Source of the DNA: Pseudomonas sp. BN417
GTDB lineage: Bacteria > Pseudomonadota > Gammaproteobacteria > Pseudomonadales > Pseudomonadaceae
Assembly (NCBI RefSeq): GCF_029871205.1
Contig: NZ_SSOJ01000096.1
Location: 1-41,622, forward strand
DNA: 41,622 nt
Direction of reading: 5' to 3'
How positions within the stretch are numbered: position 1 is the first letter of the stretch; every line of letters starts with the position of its first letter. Below, piece by piece: positions 11,101-16,842 of the stretch. Under the pieces are notes generated by a model, which saw nothing but the letters and a program-made list of their open reading frames with translations, did not search any database and was not told the DNA's origin. The translations under genes were made by a program, and so were the position numbers.

Positions 11101-11789
11101 AAGCCCTGCTCCGCTGGCAGCACCCGAGCCTGGGCCCACAGTCGCCCGGACAGTTCATCCAGGTACTGGAAGAAAGCGGGCTGATCCTCGATGTCGGCGC
11201 CTGGGTGCTGGCCGAGGCGTGCCATGTCTGCGAACAACTGGTCGCCGAGGGTCTGGCCGAGGCCAGGGGCTTCAGCCTGTGCGTGAACATCAGCCCGCGG
11301 CAGTTCCGCCAGAGCGATTTCGTCGAACGGGTCGAGCGCAGCCTGGAGCGTAGCCGCCTGCCGGCGCAGATGCTGAAGCTGGAAATCACCGAAGGCATCG
11401 TCATCCAGAACCTCGACGACACCATCGGCAAGATGCGCCGGCTGAAGAAGCTGGGCCTGAGCTTCGCCATGGACGACTTCGGCACCGGCTATTCGTCCCT
11501 CACCTATCTCAAGCGCCTGCCGGTGGACGCCCTGAAGATCGACCAGTCCTTCGTCCGCGACGCCACCCAGGACCCCAACGACGCCGAGATCATCCGCGCC
11601 ATCGTGGCCATGGCCCGCAGCCTGGGCCTGGAGATGATCGCCGAAGGCGTGGAGCGAGAAGAGCAGTTGGCCTTCCTCGAACAGCAGGGCTGCCACCTCT
11701 ATCAGGGCTATCTCTACAGCAAGCCGCTACCCCTGGCCGAATTCCGCGCCGTGTTGGCCCACAGCCGGCAGCGGCCGACGCCGGTCTGA
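8109..11789 (+). CDS. multi-PAS GGDEF-EAL cyclic-di-GMP enzyme
   Basis: A 1226-residue cytoplasmic protein with no membrane segment or signal peptide. Six PAS-like repeats precede the output domains (about residues 30-145, 158-272, 283-398, 405-530, 534-652, 660-777), joined by short coiled linkers of the ERKRAENALRKSEEKF type. The diguanylate cyclase domain (785-950) has an intact GGDEF at 865-869 and an I-site RLED five residues before it. The phosphodiesterase domain (960-1215) keeps EALLRW, LEITEG, DDFGTGYSS, KIDQSF and AEGVE. Both activities look possible; which dominates cannot be told. Start ATG 8109 follows GGAAAGGGG. The gene stands alone. Confidence 0.93.
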   Translation: MRKASDPTPPLPHIPALDPVAFEQSWQDAHSLLAALNGAQLGAWSWDIDTGRVTWSRGAQALFGLDPHRPLSEPVDYIQLIPEDDRGEVLHLFREVLAGRQAERAMRHRIRWPDDSLRWLEISGSLQPEADGRRRMIGVIRDVTLQQQRAQDLISSQQRYSSLFHLSPDVVLLVRLTDSLIVEANQHFENVLGWPAAETIGHTTLELGIWVDLDQREWLHRHTRGNSAPVSQEVKLRTRAGGILYGVLSSQYIELEGHPYLISTFLDTTERKRAENALRKSEEKFAKAFRSTPEAVVITDRTSGRFIEINAGFERQFGWSKDETIGRSSLDLGIWEDPRQRQAMLDTLQQDGSLSELEVNLRYRDGTRGTCLLYGEEIELDGNTCLVLTARDITRQRAQEQALRESQERLNLALESADLGTWDWHIANGTLYGSARASALHGLAKEPFEGAFGDFFVCVPEEDQQNMRRAYQELLEGRDSEYQVTYRTRFANGEVHYLESTAKLYRDALGRPLRMTGILMDISERVRREQRLAASEEKFVTLFQASPDPICVSRIRDGVFIEINPSFSEVFGWQPEQIVGRSGPEVNFWAEPEQRAQLFSELLRDQCLDNVEARFLTRDGRLLTCVVSSRFIRVERQLCITTTFRDITARQQAEAALKASQEKFAKAFHSSPDAITITERNTGRYIEVNDGFCRLTGYRPEDVLGRTASEMNIWARPTERDQLIEIITRNGRVHHLEMLGQHRDGSQKTVEVSVEQIELDGTPCLLLTARDISALKDAQAQIQHLAYHDPLTNLPNRALLTDRLTQQIALLQRHNMRGALLFLDLDHFKHINDSLGHPLGDAVLKMVTARLEASVRLEDTVARLGGDEFVVLLTGLEGKRSEVTRQVRMIADKLRKLLAEPMLLEGHRLQVTPSIGIALIPDHGASPADLLKRADIALYRAKDSGRNAIQMFRSTMQDAASERLRLESDLRMALARGEFELHFQPQVDARNNRVVGAEALLRWQHPSLGPQSPGQFIQVLEESGLILDVGAWVLAEACHVCEQLVAEGLAEARGFSLCVNISPRQFRQSDFVERVERSLERSRLPAQMLKLEITEGIVIQNLDDTIGKMRRLKKLGLSFAMDDFGTGYSSLTYLKRLPVDALKIDQSFVRDATQDPNDAEIIRAIVAMARSLGLEMIAEGVEREEQLAFLEQQGCHLYQGYLYSKPLPLAEFRAVLAHSRQRPTPV

Positions 11790-11798
11790 ACCCTTGAT

Positions 11799-11856
11799 GG
11801 TGCGCATGGCGCACCCTACGCGAAGGTCGTGACTGGTAGGGTGCGCCGTGCGCACC
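11799..11856. repeat. imperfect inverted repeat of ~20-bp GTGCGC-rich arms
   Basis: GGTGCGCATGGCGCACCCTA (starting 11799) and TAGGGTGCGCCGTGCGCACC (11837-11856) are inverted copies with one mismatch; each arm is itself partly palindromic. It resembles the dispersed extragenic palindromes common between Pseudomonas genes and sits between two convergent genes. Confidence 0.7.
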
Positions 11857-11870
11857 GATACCCGCCAATG

Positions 11871-11893
11871 AAAAAGGGCGCCCGCAGGCGCCC
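11871..11893. terminator. bidirectional intrinsic terminator
   Basis: GGGCGCC (11876-11882), loop CGCA, GGCGCCC (11887-11893), with five A on the left and a pyrimidine-rich right side. On the minus strand the stem is followed by TTTTT, ending the small heat-shock gene; on the plus strand by TCTTCCTTT, ending the GGDEF-EAL gene. Confidence 0.85.
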
Positions 11894-11917
11894 TCTTCCT
11901 TTCTCAGTGGATGACCA

Positions 11918-12367
11918 TCAGCTTTCCAGCACGGCGCGATGCCCGTTGATCGGGATGCGCTTGGCCTTGGCCTCTTCCGGCACCACGCGCACCAGGTCGA
12001 TGTGCAGCAGGCCGTTCTGCAGCGCGGCGCCCTTGACCTCGATATGGTCGGCCAGGCGGAACGACAGCTTGAACGCTCGCTGGGCGATGCCATGGTGCAG
12101 GTAGGTGACTGCGGCGTCGTCAGTCTTCTCGCGCTTGCCGCCGCTGACCGCCAGCACGCCACGCTCTACTTGCAGGTCCAGGTCTTCTTCCTGGAAGCCG
12201 GCCACGGCAATGACGATGCGGTACTGGTCGTCTCCGTGCTTCTCGACGTTGTAGGGCGGGTAGGTGCTGCCGCCTTCATTGCGCAGGGCCGATTCGAACA
12301 GGTCGTTGAAGCGGTCGAAGCCCACGGAATGACGGAACAGGGGGGCGAGGGAAAATGCAGTGCTCAT
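11918..12367 (-). CDS. ibpA: small heat-shock protein, Hsp20/IbpA family
   Basis: A 149-residue ATP-independent holdase that binds unfolding proteins in the cytoplasm. It begins MSTAFSLAPLFRHSVGFDRF, like IbpA; the alpha-crystallin domain spans about residues 35-130 (YPPYNVEKHGDDQYRIVIAV, GVLAVSG), followed by NGLLHIDLVRVVPEEAKAKRI carrying the C-terminal I-P-I motif (RIPI). ATG 12367 has an AGGAGA site, itself sequestered in a hairpin; an upstream in-frame start at 12400 would lie inside that RNA element and is rejected. Heat regulation is directly supported by the RpoH promoter and thermometer upstream. Confidence 0.93.
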   Translation of the reverse strand: MSTAFSLAPLFRHSVGFDRFNDLFESALRNEGGSTYPPYNVEKHGDDQYRIVIAVAGFQEEDLDLQVERGVLAVSGGKREKTDDAAVTYLHHGIAQRAFKLSFRLADHIEVKGAALQNGLLHIDLVRVVPEEAKAKRIPINGHRAVLES

Positions 12368-12434
12368 GGTGATCTCCTGAATAATCAGCAAGTGTTTCAA
12401 TGGCAGGACCCGACTTCGGCATCCCGCATTACCC
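12368..12434 (-). ncRNA. ROSE-type RNA thermometer in ibpA 5' UTR
   Basis: The 67-nt leader folds into an upper hairpin (GCGGGA..CCG AAGT CGG..TCCTGC) and a start-proximal hairpin CTTGCTGA-TTAT-TCAGGAG (minus strand, 12392-12374). The latter pairs UUGCU with the AGGAG ribosome-binding site and leaves a G-G mismatch. That UUGCU/AGGAG pairing with a G-G opposition is the hallmark of ROSE elements, known upstream of Pseudomonas ibpA genes. Confidence 0.8.
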
Positions 12435-12463
12435 TAGATAGGGACGCTCGAAATCATTTCAAG
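12435..12463 (-). promoter_or_regulatory. RpoH (sigma-32) promoter of ibpA
   Basis: On the minus strand: CTTGAAA (12463-12457), 13-bp spacer, CCCTATCTA (12443-12435). This matches the sigma-32 consensus CTTGAAA / CCCCATNTA with one mismatch and leaves a leader of about 60 nt before ibpA. Confidence 0.85.
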
Positions 12464-12479
12464 TCCCCGAGGAGAACTC

Positions 12480-13226
12480 ATGCAGAAAGTCATGCTCATC
12501 ACCGGCGCCAGCCGCGGCATCGGCGCTGCCACCGCACGCCTCGCCGCGCAGCGCGGCTATGCCCTGGGCATCAACTACCGCCAGCAGCGGGAGGCGGCCG
12601 AGGCGCTGGTGCGCGAGATCGAGGCCGCCGGAGGCCGCGCCCTGGCCCTCGGCGCCGACGTGGGCGACGAGACCCAGGTGCTGCGGATGTTCGAACACCT
12701 GGACCGGGCGTTCGGCCGGCTGGATGTGCTGGTCAACAACGCCGGCATGCTGGAGCGCCAGATGCGCCTGGAAGACATGGACGTGGCGCGCCTGGAACGG
12801 GTCCTGCGGGCCAACGTGGTGGGCAGCTTCCTCTGCGCGCGGGAGGCCATCAAGCGCATGTCTACCCGCCATGGCGGTCAGGGCGGGGCGATCGTCAACC
12901 TGTCCTCCATCGCCGCCCGCCTGGGTGCACCCAACGAATACATCGACTACGCAGCGGCCAAGGGCGCCATCGACAGCATGACCCTGGGCATGGCCAAGGA
13001 GCTGGCGGCCGACGGCATCCGCGTCAACGCCGTGCGCCCGGGCGTGATCCGCACCGAGATCCACGCCAGCGGCGGCGAGCCGGACCGGGTCGAGCGGGTG
13101 CGCCAGTCGGTGCCCATGGGGCGTGGCGGCGAAGCGGAAGAAGTGGCCAACGCGATCCTCTGGCTGGCCAGCGAGGAGGCTTCGTATACCAGCGGGGCCC
13201 TGCTGGATGTGGGGGGTGGGCGCTAG
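12480..13226 (+). CDS. SDR-family oxidoreductase
   Basis: A 248-residue classical short-chain dehydrogenase. Cofactor motif TGASRGIG near residues 8-15, NNAGMLER near 90, catalytic serine in NLSS and YAAAK as the YxxxK pair, with the C-terminal GALLDVGGGR typical of FabG-like enzymes. An arginine in the early INYRQQ segment suggests NADP(H) preference. Substrate unknown. ATG 12480 follows GAGGAGA. It diverges from ibpA, so its promoter must overlap the RpoH promoter region, but I see no heat-shock promoter facing it. Confidence 0.9.
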   Translation: MQKVMLITGASRGIGAATARLAAQRGYALGINYRQQREAAEALVREIEAAGGRALALGADVGDETQVLRMFEHLDRAFGRLDVLVNNAGMLERQMRLEDMDVARLERVLRANVVGSFLCAREAIKRMSTRHGGQGGAIVNLSSIAARLGAPNEYIDYAAAKGAIDSMTLGMAKELAADGIRVNAVRPGVIRTEIHASGGEPDRVERVRQSVPMGRGGEAEEVANAILWLASEEASYTSGALLDVGGGR

Positions 13227-13262
13227 CGGCGCGGTAGGGAGCCGGGGCAAGCCTGCGGCCTG

Positions 13263-13293
13263 CTTTCGCGAATGAATTCGCCCCCACAGGAAA
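13263..13293. repeat. REP-like element copy 1
   Basis: A 31-bp block (CTTTCGCGAATGAATTCGCC followed by CCCACAGGAAA) identical to 13435-13465. The core GCGAATGAATTCGC is palindromic. Related, more degenerate copies lie at 19698, 25262 and 41446. Confidence 0.85.
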
Positions 13294-13340
13294 TGCATCA
13301 CGCCCGCCCCTCGCGCGGATTGCCCCCTGGCAGCAAGTAG

Positions 13341-13367
13341 GTTGGGCTGAGCTCCGCGAAGCCCAAC
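13341..13367. repeat. GTTGGGC/GCCCAAC inverted repeat
   Basis: GTTGGGC (13341-13347) and GCCCAAC (13361-13367) with a 13-bp loop. The same arms and spacing recur at 25376-25402, so this is a second dispersed palindrome family. Confidence 0.7.
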
Positions 13368-13434
13368 AGCCCAACTTCGGCGTTCAGGATCGCTGGGGCT
13401 CGCAGGCCAGGGTCTGCGGGGCCGCTAAGCGGCC

Positions 13435-13465
13435 CTTTCGCGAATGAATTCGCCCCCACAGGAAA
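13435..13465. repeat. REP-like element copy 2
   Basis: Identical over 31 bp to 13263-13293, in direct orientation, preceded by the hairpin GGGGCCGCTAAGCGGCCC. Together the copies fill most of the 256-bp gap between the SDR gene and the convergent oxidoreductase. Confidence 0.85.
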
Positions 13466-13482
13466 AGCACCAAGGCAGGCCT

Positions 13483-14535
13483 TCAATCCTGCGCCACCTC
13501 CACCACCCCGCCCTCGCGCGCCGCCCGGGCGATGGCCTCCACCACCCGCAGGTTCTGCAAGCCGTCGCGGACGCTCACCAGGGGTTCGGCCTCGCCACGG
13601 ATGACCTGACAGAAATGTTCCAGCTGCAGCGCCAGGGGATCTTCACGGCGCAGTTCAGCCACTTCGCAGGTGAAGGGCTTCCACCAGGAGCGGTCCTCCG
13701 GCTGGTCGTAGCACTTCAGGCGCAGGGTGGGCACGGCCAGGGAGCCGCCGGTGCCGGCAATCAGGTAGCAGTCCTCGTCGTCGTAGCTGGGGTAGTCGCG
13801 ATTCTCACCGGAGGTCTGTTCCCAACTGCGGGCAGAAGCGGCGGTGTCGGAAAGCAGGAAGCTGCCCAGCGCGCCATTGGCGAAGCACAGGCTGATGGCC
13901 ACCGTGTCTTCCACCGGGAATCCACGAGTGGCGCTGGAGGCCAGGGCCTGGACCGCGGTTATCTCGCCGCACAGCGAACGGAGGTTGCCGATCTCGTGGA
14001 TCAGGTTGATGAGCACCGGGCCGCCGCCGGCCTCGCGGCGCCAGGGCGCGGCATCGAAATAGTCGTCCGGCTTGTAGAAGAGCGCGCTGCCCATCACCGC
14101 CACCAGCGCCCCCAGGCTACCCTGGCGGATGATCTCCCGAGCCTGGGCCAGGATCGGACTGTGGGCGCGGTGGTGGCCCACCAGCAATGGCACCCGCGAG
14201 CCACGGGCCGCCGCCAGCAGCCGCTCGCCCTCTTCCAGGGTATGCGCCACGGGCTTCTCGACCAGCGCGGCGACACCGGCCTGCAGGCAGGTCAGGGCCT
14301 GCTCCACGTGCAGCTGGTTGGGGGTGGCGAGGATGATCCCGTCCGGCCGCGCCTGCTCGAACAGCGCCTCCAGCGAGGGGAACAGCGGCACTCCGGCCCG
14401 TTCGGCCACCTCGCGGGCGGCGGGCGCTGGGTCGACCAGGGCCACGGGTTCGCAGGAGCGGCTGGCCTGGAGGAGTTCGAGGTGGCGCTGGCCGATCAGG
14501 CCGGCGCCGGCAATGGCGATGCGGAGGCTGTTCAT
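13483..14535 (-). CDS. Gfo/Idh/MocA-family oxidoreductase
   Basis: A 350-residue NAD(P)-dependent dehydrogenase of the inositol/glucose-fructose family. N-terminal Rossmann motif IAIAGAGLIGQRH, then ATPNQLHVEQA and the family EKP motif (VEKPVAHT), with catalytic-domain histidines in INLIHEIGNL. The substrate, probably a polyol or sugar derivative, is unknown. ATG 14535 gives the family N-terminus; a GTG at 14589 would add 18 unrelated residues. It diverges from a LysR gene 77 bp away, the usual arrangement for a regulated catabolic enzyme. Confidence 0.9.
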   Translation of the reverse strand: MNSLRIAIAGAGLIGQRHLELLQASRSCEPVALVDPAPAAREVAERAGVPLFPSLEALFEQARPDGIILATPNQLHVEQALTCLQAGVAALVEKPVAHTLEEGERLLAAARGSRVPLLVGHHRAHSPILAQAREIIRQGSLGALVAVMGSALFYKPDDYFDAAPWRREAGGGPVLINLIHEIGNLRSLCGEITAVQALASSATRGFPVEDTVAISLCFANGALGSFLLSDTAASARSWEQTSGENRDYPSYDDEDCYLIAGTGGSLAVPTLRLKCYDQPEDRSWWKPFTCEVAELRREDPLALQLEHFCQVIRGEAEPLVSVRDGLQNLRVVEAIARAAREGGVVEVAQD

Positions 14536-14592
14536 GTCGTTCGATCTGTTCCGGTGGAGGAAAGGGGCGAGCGAAAGACTAATATTCACTAT

Positions 14593-14607
14593 CGGATCTA
14601 TAATCCG
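14593..14607. promoter_or_regulatory. palindrome overlapping TATAAT of the LysR gene
   Basis: CGGAT-N5-ATCCG (14593-14607) overlaps a perfect TATAAT (14599-14604) facing the downstream LysR gene. The -10 lies only 8 bp before ATG 14613. The dyad is well placed for autorepression and for control of the divergent oxidoreductase. Confidence 0.5.
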
Positions 14608-14612
14608 CCTCC

Positions 14613-15557
14613 ATGAAAAATCAGAATGCGCTATTAGCGAATAATGACCCCTTCCTCCGCGACCTCTTGCTGTTCTGCAGTGTGGCGCGGCGTTCCAGCT
14701 TCGTCGCCGGGGCGACCGAGCTGGGCATCTCCCCGGCCCACGTCAGCAAGCGCATCGCCATGCTGGAAGAGTCCCTCGGGGTCAAGCTGTTCAACCGCAC
14801 CACGCGGCGGGTGAATATCACGGCCGACGGCGAGGCCGCCTTCGCCTGGGCGCAGAAGATCCTCGAAGACGTGGAAGGCATGGTCGAGGCCCTCTCCGGG
14901 CTGCGCGGCGAACCGACCGGCGTGCTGCGCATCGCCACCAGCCTGCGCCTGGGCCGCGACTACCTGTCGCCGGTGCTGTCGCTGTTGCGCCAGCGCTATC
15001 CGGGCCTGGAAGTCTGGCTGGAGCTGCTGGACCGGCGGGTGGACCTGATCGGCGAGAACTTCGACATCGACCTGCGCGTGGGCGAGGTGCACGAGCCGCA
15101 CCTGATTGCCCACAAGATCGCCGAAAGCTACCGCATGCTCTGCGCCGCGCCGGCTTACCTCGAGCGGCATGGCCAGCCGCGCACCCTGGCCGACCTGGCA
15201 CAGCACGATTGCCTGCTGTTCCGCGAGCGCGAGCTGGGCTTCGGCGTCTGGCGCCTGAGCGGCCCCAACGGCGAGGAAACGGTGAAAGTGACCGGCCCCA
15301 TGGCCTCCAACCACAGCGACGTGGTGCGCCAATGGGCCCACGAAGGCCACGGAGTGATCATGGCGTCGGTCTGGGACGCCGCGCCCAGCATCAGGGCTGG
15401 CAAACTGGTGCAGGTGCTGCCGGCCTACCGGCAGGCCGCCGACGTCTGGGCGGTGACCGCCGCCAGGGCTTCCGGCTCGGCCAAGGTGAAACTGTGCATC
15501 GACTTCCTTGCGGAAAAACTGACCCGGGGCCCCCACGCCCTGGACACCCACCTCTGA
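14613..15557 (+). CDS. LysR-family transcriptional regulator (DmlR/TtdR-like group)
   Basis: A 314-residue LTTR with HTH region LRDLLLFCSVARRSSFVAGA and SPAHVSKRIAMLEESLGVKL, followed by FNRTTRRVNITADGEA, wording typical of the large tartrate/malate-regulator-like subgroup. The effector domain begins near GVLRIATSLRLGRDYL. It most likely controls the divergent Gfo/Idh/MocA gene; effector unknown. ATG 14613 has no ribosome-binding site, and the TATAAT just upstream predicts a leaderless transcript. Confidence 0.9.
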   Translation: MKNQNALLANNDPFLRDLLLFCSVARRSSFVAGATELGISPAHVSKRIAMLEESLGVKLFNRTTRRVNITADGEAAFAWAQKILEDVEGMVEALSGLRGEPTGVLRIATSLRLGRDYLSPVLSLLRQRYPGLEVWLELLDRRVDLIGENFDIDLRVGEVHEPHLIAHKIAESYRMLCAAPAYLERHGQPRTLADLAQHDCLLFRERELGFGVWRLSGPNGEETVKVTGPMASNHSDVVRQWAHEGHGVIMASVWDAAPSIRAGKLVQVLPAYRQAADVWAVTAARASGSAKVKLCIDFLAEKLTRGPHALDTHL

Positions 15558-15602
15558 GGCTGGGTCGACAAGCTCCGCCTCCTTGGCTAGACCTCTAGGC
15601 AG

Positions 15603-15626
15603 GTGGCCCCGTTGTCGCGGGGCCAC
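15603..15626 (+). terminator. strong hairpin between LysR and gltS-like genes
   Basis: GTGGCCCC (15603-15610) and GGGGCCAC (15619-15626) form a perfect 8-bp GC-rich stem, followed by GTCTGG rather than a U-run. It is a plausible end for the LysR transcript but a weak intrinsic terminator. Confidence 0.45.
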
Positions 15627-15646
15627 GTCTGGCAGGGAGCTCTGAC

Positions 15647-16840
15647 GTGACGCTGCAACCCCTGGAAACCCTTCTCGTGGCCGCCCTGGCGCTGCTCCTG
15701 GGGCGTCTGGTCAATCGCCTCATTCCCGTGCTGTCTCGCTACAACATCCCGGAGCCGATCACCGGAGGCCTGGTGGTCTCCATCGGCCTGGCCCTGGCAG
15801 GCGCGGCAAGCGACTTCAGCGTGGAGTTCGACACCACCATGAAGCCGGCCCTGCTGCTGGCCTTTTTCTCCGCCGTGGGACTGTCGGCGGACCTGGCCAT
15901 GCTCAAGCACGGCGGCAAGCGCCTGGTTCTATTCGTCATCGCCCTGATTCCCTTCCTCTTCCTGCAGAACATCCTCGGCATCCTGGTCGCCTGGGGCCTG
16001 GACATGCACCCGCTGATGGGGCTGGTGGGCGGCACCATTACCCTGGTCGGCGGCCACGGCACCGGCGCCGCCTATGCCGAGCGCTTCGCCGAAGTGAACA
16101 ACCTGCAATCGATCATGGAGCTGTCGATGACCGGCGCCACCCTCGGCCTGGTGGCCGGCGGGATCATCGGCGGGCCGCTGGCGCAATGGCTGATCAAGCG
16201 CCATCAACTAGCGGGTAACGCCGCCCATGCCGGACACCACGAGATTGCCGGTGACGACACGACCGCTCCCGCCACCGCCGGCAACTTCCTCACCGTACTG
16301 GCGGCCACGCTGGCGGCGCTGGTGGCCGGGCAGGTGCTGGCCGGACTGTTCGGCGAGGGCGCGGTTACCCTGCCGAGCTTCCTCTGGTGCCTGCTGCTGG
16401 GGGTCGCGATTCGCAACCTCCTGCCTCTGGCAGGCGTGCGTCTGAACGACGGCTCCATCGACCTGCTGGCCTCGGTCACCCTCTCGCTGTTCCTGGTGAT
16501 CACCATGATGGCGCTCAACCTCGGCCACGTCGCCAGCGTGGCCGGCCCGTTGCTGCTGATGCTGATCGGGCAGTCGGCGCTCGCCATGGTCTACGGCGCC
16601 TGGGTGGTCTACCGCTATACCGGCCGGGACTACGAAAGCGCGGTGCTTTCGGCGGCGTTCTGCGGGTTCGCCATCGGCGCCACGGCCACCGCCATCGCCA
16701 ACATGCAGGCCATCGCCCACAAATACGGGCCGGCACCGGAGGCCTTCATCGTCGCGCCGCTGGTAGGTGCCTTCCTCATCGACCTGCTCAATGCGCTGGT
16801 GCTCACCGGCTTCCTGGCATTGCCGGGAATGGGAGGTTGA
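15647..16840 (+). CDS. gltS: GltS-like sodium/glutamate symporter
   Basis: A 397-residue inner-membrane transporter of the ESS (glutamate:Na+ symporter) family with about ten hydrophobic segments in two halves. Family features include NIPEPITGGLVVS near the N-terminus, GGHGTGAAYAERF in the first re-entrant loop region and FCGFAIGATATAIANMQA in the second. It would take up L-glutamate with Na+. The start is GTG 15647 with GGGAG 9 nt upstream. The next gene begins 2 bp after its stop and its ribosome-binding site lies inside the last gltS codons, so the two are translationally coupled. Confidence 0.92.
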   Translation: MTLQPLETLLVAALALLLGRLVNRLIPVLSRYNIPEPITGGLVVSIGLALAGAASDFSVEFDTTMKPALLLAFFSAVGLSADLAMLKHGGKRLVLFVIALIPFLFLQNILGILVAWGLDMHPLMGLVGGTITLVGGHGTGAAYAERFAEVNNLQSIMELSMTGATLGLVAGGIIGGPLAQWLIKRHQLAGNAAHAGHHEIAGDDTTAPATAGNFLTVLAATLAALVAGQVLAGLFGEGAVTLPSFLWCLLLGVAIRNLLPLAGVRLNDGSIDLLASVTLSLFLVITMMALNLGHVASVAGPLLLMLIGQSALAMVYGAWVVYRYTGRDYESAVLSAAFCGFAIGATATAIANMQAIAHKYGPAPEAFIVAPLVGAFLIDLLNALVLTGFLALPGMGG

Positions 16841-16842
16841 CC

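Noticed and set aside
8292-11696. A 1134-codon open frame antisense to the PAS-GGDEF-EAL gene
   Set aside because: It mirrors the codons of a GC-rich gene; its translation is low-complexity (many H, Q, A, G) with no domain, and the opposite strand has clear catalytic motifs.
13263-13465. Direct repeats considered as a CRISPR array
   Set aside because: Only two copies, palindromic REP core, spacer of 141 bp and no cas genes.
14536-14589. GTG 14589 as start of the Gfo/Idh/MocA gene
   Set aside because: It would add 18 residues not seen in the family and would nearly reach the divergent promoter.
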